A stretch of 64,000 nucleotides of DNA, taken from positions 19,739,510 to 19,803,509 of the forward strand of contig OZ024796.1 in NCBI GenBank assembly GCA_964017045.1. Reading direction: 5' to 3'. Source of the stretch: Omphiscola glabra (Eukaryota > Mollusca > Gastropoda > Lymnaeidae). Shown here piece by piece: positions 1-12,200 of this stretch (position 1 is its first letter; every line of letters begins with the position of its first letter). The notes beneath the pieces were generated by a model. It saw nothing but the letters and a program-made list of their open reading frames with translations. It was not told the origin of the DNA and ran no database searches. The position numbers were made by a program, and so were the translations under genes.

Positions 1-219
1 ATTTCCAGCAAAAGAAGTTTGAACAGTGACAGCCTGATGGAGCTCACTGAACTGGTCCACAAAGGGGAGAGGAAGGGGATCTTCCTGGACCGGATGCCGG
101 CTGGTATACAACAAGTTATCCATGCAGAGAACATCACTTTTGTCAAAAATCGGGACATTTACAACCCAGAATACTTCAGTTTTGTCAGGCAGCTGGTCAC
201 TTTGGTGGCTCAGAATAAG
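1..219 (+). CDS. USP9X: USP9X exon (first in window, 5' partial)
   Basis: Open from base 1 in frame 1 and ends in phase 0 after QLVTLVAQNK. The donor is GTCATT, weaker than the other donors in this gene. Whether base 1 is inside the exon or at its edge cannot be seen. After the donor the frame soon turns into non-coding AT-rich sequence. Confidence 0.85.
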
Positions 220-3200
220 GTCATTGTCCACTCATTGTTATCTCACCATTGTAGTTGTTGGGGAGGGGGAGGCAGAGAGTATGTACATTTATTCACAAAT
301 TCTTCAATAATTAAGCTGCCGACCTGGTTACTTTGCCTTAAAATGTAAGATTTTGAGATGTCTTTTACGATTGTGCGCAGAACTACTATTTTAAGAGACC
401 AGGTTGAAAAAATTCTTCCGGTTGTTTTTGCAATTTTAAAAAAAATTGAATACTGCATTTTCGGTTGTTAGTTTTAGCTTCTTCCTACATCCACTTGTGT
501 AATACATCCGAGAAATGCAAATTGGTTGAGGACCATCCACAATTACATTACATAAGCACTTAGAGAGGTAGGGGATGGTGTTGATGTAGCAATGTTTGGG
601 TGTGTAGAGGAGGGGGAGAGATCTAGATATTTTTAAAGCTAACCCCACCTTGTGTGATAATGATGGTAGTGATGGTGGTAGTGGTAGTGATGGTGGTAGT
701 GATCGTCATACTGTTGTTTAGTATTTTTACAATGAACTCGCTAGTTACAGCAACATTAATGCTTAGTCTAGTGGTTCAAGTCGAGTGATAATATTAGTCA
801 ACATTCACTTTTGTTTGCTTTGGTGCTGTGTTCTTCCACAAGCATTTCTTGAGTTGTTCATCCATAAGCATTTCTTGAGTTGTTCATCCATAAGCATTTC
901 TTGAGTTATTCATCCATAAGCATTTCTTGAGTTGTTCATCCATAAGCATTTCTTGAGTTGTTCATCCATAAGCATTTCTTGAGTTGTTCATCCATAAGCA
1001 TTTCTTGAGTTGTTCATCCATAAGCATTTCTTGAGTTGTTCATCCATAAGCATTTCTTGAGTTGTTCATCCATAAGCATTTCTTGAGTTGTTCATCCATA
1101 AGCATTTCTTGAGTTGTTCATCCATAAGCATTTCTTGAGTTGTTCATCCATAAGAATTTCTTGAGTTGTTCATCCATAAGCATTTCTTGAGTTGTTCATC
1201 CATGAGCATTTCTTGAGTTGTTCTTCCACAAGCATTTCTTGAGTTGTTCTTCCACAAGCATTTCTTGAGTTGTTACTATACAAGCATTTCTTGAGTTGCT
1301 CTTCAACAAGCATTTCTTGAGTTGTTCTTCCACAAGCATTTCTTGAGTTGTTCATCCATAAGCATTTCTTGAGTTGTTCATCCATAAGCATTTCTTGAGT
1401 TTTTCATCCATAAGCATTTCTTGAGTTGTTCATCCATAAGCATTTCTTGAGTTGTTCTTCCACAAGCATTTCTTGAGTTGTTCTTCCACAAGCATTTCTT
1501 GAGTTGTTCTTCCACAAGCATTTCTTGAGTTGTTCTTCCAATTAAGTGTGTAATGATGCAAGACTATATTCAGGGAGATGCAAAATTGAATCCCTGCATT
1601 ATGAATTTGTTCTTTAATTTCTGGCTAGCGGGCTCAGCCACCTCCTCAAAACCCCCCCCCCCCCCCCTTTTCACTCGGATGACTTCAACTGGTGTCCTCC
1701 ATTACCCTTCATATAGGTCTGATAACATAAAATAATCAGGAAATGTTTTGTAATGATAGTCATATTGTTGTTTTAAGTTTTCCCAAACGCACTCGCTGGA
1801 TGTCCCACTAGAAGTAGGTGTAAGAGCTGGGGGGGGGGGGGGGGGGGGGCTGGCAAGCTTATTAGTAAGCATGCGAAGGGGGGAGGCTGGCAAGATTATT
1901 AGTAAGCATGCGAAGGGGGGGGGGGAGGCCTGGCAAGCTTATTAGTAAGCATGCGAAAAGGGGGGGGGGGCTGGCAAGCTTATTAGTAAGCATGCGAAAA
2001 AGGGGGGGGGGGGGCTGGCAAGCTTATTAGTAAGCATGCGAAAAGGGGGGGGGGGGCTGGCAAGCTAGTAAACATGCGGAAAGGGGGGGGGGGATTTTTT
2101 GTGATTTCAGTTCATTATTCTTGTTCAAATCTGGTTTTATGTTTCTATTCTTGTGATAGATTTGTGAATGATTCTTGTGATAGATTTGTGAATGATTCTT
2201 GTGATAGATTTGTGAATGATTCTTGTGATAGATTTGTGAATGATTCTTGTGATAGATTTGTGAATGATTCTTGTGATAGATTTGTGAATGATTCTTGTGA
2301 TACATTTGTGAATGATTCTAGTGACAGATTTGTGAATGATTCTTGTGACAGATTTGTGAATGATTCTTGTGACAGATTTGAGAATGATTCTTGTGACAGA
2401 TTTGAGAATGATTCTAGTGACAGATTTGTGAACGATTCTTGTGATAGATTTTTGAATGATTTAATGCAGTGTTTCCCTTGTCTTGTTCAAGTCTAGTTTT
2501 ATGTTTGTACTCTTGTGATAGATTTGTGAATGATTTAATGCAGTGTTTCCCTTGTCTCCAACAGGATGAGCCAGACTACCCTGAGATGACCATCCAATGT
2601 ATGCAACTTAGCATTAGGTTTTTACTAAACACTTATTTACGCACACGCTTAAAAACGCAGTAAGTACTTTAGGGCTCTTGCTACTTTTGTAGTTGATTGT
2701 TGTAATAACTGGATTCTTTGTACAGCTGTGCTAGGTTACTGCTAGTTGATTGTACAGCTGTGCTAGGTTACTGCTAGTTGATTGTACAGCTGTGCTAGGT
2801 TACTGCTAGTTGATTGTTGTAATAACTGGATTCTTTGTACAGCTGTGCTAGGTTACTGCTAGTTGATTGTTGTAATAACTGGATTCTTTGTACAGCTGTG
2901 CTAGGTTACTGCTAGTTGATTGTTGTAATAACTGGATTCTTTGTACAGCTGTGCTAGGTTACTGCTAGTTGATTGTTGTAATAACTGGATTCTTTGTACA
3001 GCTGTGCTAGGTTACTGCTAGTTGATTGTACAGCTGTGCTAGGTTACTGCTAGTTGATTGTACAGCTGTGCTAGGTTACTGCTAGTTGATTGTACAGCTG
3101 TGCTAGGTTACTGCTAGTTGATTGTACAGCTGTGCTAGGTTACTGCTAGTTGATTGTACAGCTGTGCTAGGTTACTGCTAGTTGATTGTACAGCTGTGCT

Positions 3201-6200
3201 AGGTTACTGCTAGTTGATTGTACAGCTGTGCTAGGTTACTGCTAGTTGATTGTTGTAATAACTGGATTCTTTGTACAGCTGTGCTAGGTTACTGCTAGTT
3301 GATTGTACAGCTGTGCTAGGTTACTGCTAGTTGATTGTTGTAATAACTGGATTCTTTGTACAGCTGTGCTAGGTTACTGCTAGTTGATTGTACAGCTGTG
3401 CTAGGTTACTGCTAGTTGATTGTTGTAATAACTGGATTCTTTGTACAGCTGTGCTAGGTTACTGCTAGTTGATTGTACAGCTGTGCTAGGTTACTGCTAG
3501 TTGATTGTACAGCTGTGCTAGGTTACTGCTAGTTGATTGTTGTAATAACTGGATTCTTTGTACAGCTGTGCTAGGTTACTGCTAGTTGATTGTTGTAATA
3601 ACTGGATTCTTTGTACAGCTGTGCTAGGTTACTGCTAGTTGATTGTTGTAATAACTGGATTCTTTGTACAGCTGTGCTAGGTTACTGCTAGTTGATTGTA
3701 CAGCTGTGCTAGGTTACTGCTAGTTGATTGTACAGCTGTGCTAGGTTACTGCTAGTTGATTGTACAGCTGTGCTAGGTTACTGCTAGTTGATTGTACAGC
3801 TGTGCTAGGTTACTGCTAGTTGATTGTACAGCTGTGCTAGGTTACTGCTAGTTGATTGTACAGCTGTGCTAGGTTACTGCTAGTTGATTGTACAGCTGTG
3901 CTAGGTTACTGCTAGTTGATTGTTGTAATAACTGGATTCTTTGTACAGCTGTGCTAGGTTACTGCTAGTTGATTGTACAGCTGTGCTAGGTTACTGCTAG
4001 TTGATTGTTGTAATAATTGGATTCTTTGTACAGCTGTGCTAGGTTACTGCTAGTTGATTGTACAGCTGTGCTAGGTTACTGCTAGTTGATTGTTGTAATA
4101 ACTGGATTCTGTGTACAGCTGTGCTAGGTTACTGCTAGTTGATTGTACAGCTGTGCTAGGTTACTGCTAGTTGATTGTTGTAATAACTGGATTCTTTGTA
4201 CAGCTGTGCTAGGTTACTGCTAGTTGATTGTTGTAATAACTGGATTCTTTGTACAGCTGTGCTAGGTTACTGCTAGTTGATTGTTGTAATAACTGGATTC
4301 TTTGTACAGCTGTGCTAGGTTACTGCTAGTTGATTGTACAGCTGTGCTAGGTTACTGCTAGTTGATTGTTGTAATAACTGGATTCTTTGTACAGCTGTGC
4401 TAGGTTACTGCTAGTTGATTGTACAGCTGTGCTAGGTTACTGCTAGTTGATTGTACAGCTGTGCTAGGTTACTGCTAGTTGATTGTACAGCTGTGCTAGG
4501 TTACTGCTAGTTGATTGTACAGCTGTGCTAGGTTACTGCTAGTTGATTGTACAGCTGTGCTAGGTTACTGCTAGTTGATTGTTGTAATAACTGGATTCTT
4601 TGTGCAGCTGTGCTAGGTTACTGCTAGTTGATTGTACAGCTGTGCTAGGTTACTGCTAGTTGATTGTACAGCTGTGCTAGGTTACTGCTAGTTGATTGTA
4701 CAGCTGTGCTAGGTTACTGCTAGTTGATTGTACAGCTGTGCTAGGTTACTGCTAGTTGATTGTTGTAATAACTGGATTCTTTGTACAGCTGTGCTAGGTT
4801 ACTGCTAGTTGATTGTACAGCTGTGCTAGGTTACTGCTAGTTGATTGTACAGCTGTGCTAGGTTACTGCTAGTTGATTGTACAGCTGTGCTAGGTTACTG
4901 CTAGTTGATTGTTGTAATAACTGGATTCTTTGTGCAGCTGTGCTAGGTTACTGCTAGTTGATTGTACAGCTGTGCTAGGTTACTGCTAGTTGATTGTACA
5001 GCTGTGCTAGGTTACTGCTAGTTGATTGTACAGCTGTGCTAGGTTACTGCTAGTTGATTGTACAGCTGTGCTAGGTTACTGCTAGTTGATTGTTGTAATA
5101 ACTGGATTCTTTGTACAGCTGTGCTAGGTTACTGCTAGTTGATTGTACAGCTGTGCTAGGTTACTGCTAGTTGATTGTACAGCTGTGCTAGGTTACTGCT
5201 AGTTGATTGTTGTAATAACTGGATTCTTTGTACAGCTGTGCTAGGTTACTGCTAGTTGATTGTTGTAATAACTGGATTCTTTTTACAGCTGTGCTAGGTT
5301 ACTGCTAGTTGATTGTTGTAATAACTGGATTCTTTGTACAGCTGTGCTAGGTTACTGCTAGTTGATTGTACAGCTGTGCTAGGTTACTGCTAGTTGATTG
5401 TTGTAATAACTGGATTCTTTGTACAGCTGTGCTAGGTTACTGCTAGTTGATTGTACAGCTGTGCTAGGTTACTGCTAGTTGATTGTTGTAATAACTGGAT
5501 TCTGTGTACAGCTGTGCTAGGTTACTGCTAGTTGATTGTACAGCTGTGCTAGGTTACTGCTAGTTGATTGTTGTAATAACTGGATTCTTTGTACAGCTGT
5601 GCTAGGTTACTGCTAGTTGATTGTTGTAATAACTGGATTCTTTGTACAGCTGTGCTAGGTTACTGCTAGTTGATTGTTGTAATAACTGGATTCTTTGTAC
5701 ATCTGTGCTAGGTTACTGCTAGTTGATTGTACAGCTGTGCTAGGTTACTGCTAGTTGATTGTTGTAATAGCTGGATTCTTTGTACAGCTGTGCTAGGTTA
5801 CTGCTAGTTGATTGTACAGCTGTGCTAGGTTACTGCTAGTTGATTGTTGTAATAACTGGATTCTTTGTGCAGCTGTGCTAGGTTACTGCTAGTTGATTGT
5901 ACAGCTGTGCTAGGTTACTGCTAGTTGATTGTTGTAATAACTGGATTCTTTGTACAGCTGTGCTAGGTTACTGCTAGTTGATTGTACAGCTGTGCTAGGT
6001 TACTGCTAGTTGATTGTTGTAATAACTGGATTCTTTGTACAGCTGTGCTAGGTTACTGCTAGTTGATTGTTGTAATAACTGGATTCTTTGTACAGCTGTG
6101 CTAGGTTACTGCTAGTTGATTGTTGTAATAACTGGATTCTTTGTACAGCTGTGCTAGGTTACTGCTAGTTGATTGTACAGCTGTGCTAGGTTACTGCTAG

Positions 6201-9200
6201 TTGATTGTTGTAATAACTGGATTCTTTGTACAGCTGTGCTAGGTTACTGCTAGTTGATTGTTGTAATAACTGGATTCTTTGTACAGCTGTGCTAGGTTAC
6301 TGCTAGTTGATTGTTGTAATAACTGGATTCTTTGTACAGCTGTGCTAGGTTACTGCTAGTTGATTGTTGTAATAACTGGATTCTTTGTACAGCTGTGCTA
6401 GGTTACTGCTAGTTGATTGTTGTAATAACTGGATTCTTTGTACAGCTGTGCTAGGTTACTGCTAGTTGATTGTTGTAATAACTGGATTCTTTGTACAGCT
6501 GTGCTAGGTTACTGCTAGTTGATTGTTGTAATAACTGGATTCTTTGTACAGCTGTGCTAGGTTACTGCTAGTTGATTGTTGTAATAACTGGATTCTTTGT
6601 GCAGCTGTGCTAGGTTACTGCTAGTTGATTGTTGTAATAACTGTATTCTTTGTACAGCTGTGCTAGGTTACTGCTATTGACATTGTACAGCTGTGCTAGG
6701 TTACTGCTATTGACATTGTACAGCTGTGCTAGGTTACTGCTAGTTGATTGTTGTAATAACGGTATTCTTTGTAAAGCTGTGCTAGGTTACTGCTATTGAC
6801 ATTGTACAGCTGTGCTAAGAAGCTGTACCACTTCAAGACCATTTACTGTAAGTTTTCTGGACTTAAGGACCTGATAACTTGTAAGTTTGTGGTAAAAGCA
6901 AAATGTCCCACACAGTCCCTTGTGCCCATACTGTATGACAATGGCTGCTTCTCGACAGAAGTATCCTGACCAATGTTGTCTCTGATATGACAATGGCTGC
7001 TTCTCGACAGAAGTAACCTGACCAATGTTGTCTCTGATATGACAATGGCTGCTTCTCGACAGAAGTATCCTGACCAATGTTGTCCCTGATATGACAATGG
7101 CTGCTTCTCGACAGAAGTATCCTGACCAATGTTGTCTCTGATATGACAATGGCTGCTTCTCAACGGAAGTATCCTGACCAATGTTGTCTCTGATATGACA
7201 ATGGCTGCTTCTTGACAGAAGTATCCTGACCAATGCTGTCTCTGATTTTCCTGATTAGCCTTGGTATTTTGCTTTGACTATTCTTGGAATTCGGCATATA
7301 CTAGACCTGGTATTTGGCATTTGCTAGACTTGGTATTTGGCCTCGTCTAGACTTGGTATTCGGACTCGTCTAGACTTGGTATTTCTTGCAAAGATGTGAC
7401 ACCAAATTATTTTCCACCAAATTTGTTTGACTTACACGTCTGCTACTGAACCACTAGTGTTTCCTTGATTCCGCAGGTCAGAGTTAGACGAATGGGTCAC
7501 CTTGCTGGACAGTCTGATGTCATCCTGTCGAGATGCCTGCTTATGGTTGATAGATTACCTGGCTAGCAGTGAAGGCAACGAAATAATCAAGTTGGTGGTT
7601 TTATTTTCATTTTACTACAATCTTTCCAACACACATGAATATAGACAATCAACAATCCTTCCATCACACATGAATATAGACAATCAACAATCTTTCCATC
7701 ACACATGAATACATACAATCAAAGATGATAACTAGGGTTGCACTGACTGGTTGGTTTTCGTCTCTGCCTTTTTTAAAACCAACTAGTCAGCTTAAGATAA
7801 TGTTTTCTAGACTTTTGATTTAATTAAGTTCATAATATAGTCTTGTATTATGAGATTTTTTTTTTCAAATTTTCACCATGTAAGGTATATGCTAGAATCT
7901 AAATATCCCCCCCCCCCCCCCACCACAAGGAAGGAGGATGATAAGAGTTTAGATCAACATTTGATAATTGTGTGAATAATGTCATTAGATAATTGTGTGA
8001 ATAATGTCATTAGATAAATGTGTGAATTATGTCATTAATAAATGTGAGTATTATGGCAGAGGTGGGCATACTATGGCCCATTGGCCGCATGTGGCCCAGT
8101 GACTGATATTATGCAGCCCTCAAAGGCATTTAGAAATAAAAAAATTAATTACTTTGTTTTTAATTTATTTTGTTGAATTTTACAGAATTTCATGTACCGT
8201 TGTGATTGTTTTAACATTTTTGATCCAATTACCTTTCTAATTTTTTTTTTTTTAAAAACAGTTTTAGACCCTAGTCCTGTAATGCTAAAATGCAAATTTA
8301 GCTATTTTAATATAGAGAAATTATTGACATAATACACATGCGGCTCCCCAATAGCTTTACAGTTGTCAATGTGGCCCTCCGCACAAAAAGTTTGCCCACC
8401 CTTGTATTATGTCATTAGATAAATGTCTGTTTTATGTCATTTAGATTGTGGATTTTGACATTAGATAATTGTGTGTATGATGCCACTTTTCAATGTTCGT
8501 AATAAAAACAAAATATATGTACCATGTAGCTGGGCTTATCAGTGCAACTCTAACTTTTACTGACACAAATTAATACTGCTATTATAACACACACCCTGTT
8601 TATCATTCCAGACCATTCATCTTAGAATGTCCTAGCAAAGAAGTTCGTGTTATGTTTTGCAAACTTTTAGAGAAAATGTTTGCCAGTTTTTTCCATCATG
8701 GAGGTGTTCCTGTAAGTAAAACTTGTTATCAAAATATGTCTTGTTTCAGCAAGCTTGAACTGTTGACCTTTTCAAAGTTTGAACAATTGACCTTTTCAAA
8801 GTTTGAATAATTGACCTTTACAAAGTTTGAATAATTGACCTTTACAAAGTTTGAACAACTGACCTTTACAAAGTTTGAACAACTGACCTTTACAAGTTTG
8901 AATAATTGACCTTTTCAAAGTTTGAATAATTGACCTATTCAAAGTTTGAATAATTGACCTTTTCAAAGTTTGAATAATTGACCTATTCAAAGTTTGAATA
9001 ATTGACATTTACAAAGTTTGAGCAATTGACCTTTACAAAGTTTGTACAATTTATCTTCACATTTGATAACAACCTTGACCTCGATATAAGAAAGGACCTT
9101 TGCAGAAGGTGATAACATATCTCCTTGACATTTAGTTTATGATAAAATTTCTTAAAATCCCATCTTTGTCCACTTGTGAAAATGTTGACAGCTTTACCCA

Positions 9201-12200
9201 TTGTTATCATTTCAAGCATTTGACTATTTCAGACACATCCCAACCTGAACACACTGCTGGAAAACCTGCTGTCATTACTAGATAAAGATGCTGTAGATTT
9301 AGTTAGGAATAGTACTCAGTATTTTCTGACCATCAGGTCTTACATACAGATGGTAAGTAACTCAACTATTTTATTTTTAAATTTGCTTAAGCAGATGTTT
9401 TTTGTTGTTTTTAATGGATATGTCTGATCTATCCAAATGTCTCCAATATCTCTCACAATATAATGTCCCTAATATCTCTTACTGTGTAATATCCCCTATA
9501 TTTAATGACCAAACTGTCTCCTCTTACAACTTAGTCCTTAATATCTCTTACAACCTAATTACCCTTATATACCATATGTCACCAATATCTCTTACAACAT
9601 AATTACCCTAATATATCATACGTCTCCAATATCTCTTACAACATAATTACCCTAATATATCATACGTCTCCAATATCTTTTACAACATAATTATCATAAT
9701 ATATCATATGTCTCCAATATCTCTTACAACCTAAGTCCCTAATACTTATAAGGTAATGTCCCTAAAATCTCTTACAACATAATGTCCCTCATATCTCTTA
9801 CAGCATAAGTCCCTAATATCTCCCACAATGTAATGTCCCTTATATCTCATACAAGAAAATTTCCTCATTTTGACTAATCCTTAAAATTTTAGGGGACAAA
9901 AGCGTGTGCACACATGTTTGGCAGAAATGGATTTCAACGTCTGGTCATCTTCCTTCTTGGCAATGGTAATGGGGTAAGTGGTAAATGGTAATTGGTTAAG
10001 TGACTATAATAATGGGTTAAGTGATATTGGTATTGGGGTAATTGACTATGGAAATGGAGTAAGTGGCTACATTAATATGGTGACTGGCTATGGTAATGGG
10101 GTAAGTGGTAATGTTAATATGGTGACTGGCTATGGTAATGGGGTAAGTGGTAATGGTAACAGATCTGGTTACATCTGCTATTTACAATTAAGATTTTGGT
10201 GCACAATGTATAATTTTGAGATGCATATTAGGATTGTACAAGGACACCTGTCACAAATACATTTGATGAGCTTTTACACCCGGTGGTGAATGGGCTAAGG
10301 AAGAATATGATTGGTCAGTGACCATAATAGTTTATAAGTTCTAGAAAATATAATTTAAAATTTATTTTAGAACACAAAGAGGTTTTCCCTTAAAAAATTG
10401 TGTTTTATGTTGAACTGACTTAGAGTTTGAACTGTTTCAGCAATAACTTTATTTTTACCAGTGACAAACTGCAATCATCTGATCAGCGTGTACACCCCAA
10501 TATTCATAGAAGATGCATACCTGCAAAACACCACAATATTTATAGAAGATGCATACCTGCAAAACACCACAATATTTATAGAAGATGCATACCTGCAAAA
10601 CACCACAATATTTATAGAAGATGCATACCTGCAAAACACCACAATATTTATTGATATTTATAGAAGTTACATCCCAGCAAAAAAAAAGGGACATCAGATA
10701 TTTTTTTCTATAAAAATCAGTCATCTACTTTTGCAAGTGACCTATTTTTCACAACATCTTAACTCGAGCCGGCGTGACACCCAATGCAGTTAGTTATTGT
10801 ATAGAATAAACTATTTTATTTATATGCTATTTTGAGACAATATTGTACAATTTTGGGCATTCCCGGATAACCAGGTCTGTGGTAATGGGGTAAGTGGCTA
10901 TGGCAATGGGGTGAGTGGCGATGGTACCTGTCATTGTATTTTGACTTTGGATCATGGATAAGTGTATGATTCACATTGTCTTTGGATCACGGACATGTCT
11001 ATATTATATACTATAGCATTACAATATACCATAACATCATTATAAGCCACAGGTGACTTGCTTATGATTCAGGACTCAGGGAGGAGATGGAGCTCAATTC
11101 AAGCCCGAGAGTTTGCTCACCTCCATACAGCTTTGGCCCTGCTCATTCTAAACTGTGATGTCAAGGCTTATCAGACCCATGGTCAGTAATTGTTAGCCTA
11201 ATAGACCCATGGTCTGTAATTGTTAGCCTATCAGACCAATTGGGCAGTAATTGTTAGCCTATCAGAACCATGGTCAGTAATTGTTAGCCTATCAGACCCA
11301 TGGTCAGTAATTAGTGCCTATGAGTAGTATAAGACCTATGGTCAGTACATTTTTTTTCCTATCAGACCCATGTCTAGTAATTTGTGCTTGTCAGACACAT
11401 GGTCTGTAATTGTTAGCCTATCAGACCCATGGTCTGTAATTGTTAGCCTATCAGACCCATGGTCAGTAATTAGTGCCTATGAGTAGAATAAGACCTATGG
11501 TCAGTAAATTTTTTTTCCTATCAGACCCATGGCTAGTAATTTGTGCTTATCAGACACATGGTCTGTAATTGTTAGCCTATCAGACCCATGGTCAGTAATT
11601 GTTAGCCTATCAGACCCATGGTCAGTAATTGTTAGCCTATCAGACCCATGGTCAGTAATTAGTGCCTATGAGTAGTATAAGACCTATGGTCAGTATTTTT
11701 TTTTCCTATCAGACCCATGGCTAGTAATTTGTGCTTATCAGACCCATGGTCAGTAATTGTTAGCCTATCAGACCCATGGTCTGTAATTGTTAGCCTATCA
11801 GACCAATTGGGCAGTAATTGTTAGCCTATCAGACCCATGGTCAGTAATTGTTAGCTTATCAGACCCATGGTCAGTAATTAGTGCCTATGAGTAGTATAAG
11901 ACCTATGGTCAGTAATATTTTTTTCCTATCAGACCCATGGCTAGTAATTTGTGCTTATCAGACACATGGTCTGTAATTTGTGCCTATAAGTAGTATTAGA
12001 CCTATGGTTAGTAATTGAGACCTATGAGAGCCATAATCAGTAATTTGTGCCTCACAGATGACCATTATACCACAGGCCATGGCCTTACTACAGACGGTGG
12101 CCATACTACAGTTCATGGCCCTACTACAGACTGTGGCCATACCATGTCAGCTTGTTAATAATGGTGGCATTTATTTATCTGCTTAGATCCTGGTGAGTTT

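Noticed and set aside
843..1540. Regular repeats that could suggest a CRISPR array
   Set aside because: Units are directly adjacent with no unique spacers, and the host is an animal; these are minisatellites.
2670..6810. Short/long unit order read as an encoded signal
   Set aside because: Recurring blocks and shared marker variants are explained by unequal exchange and block duplication.
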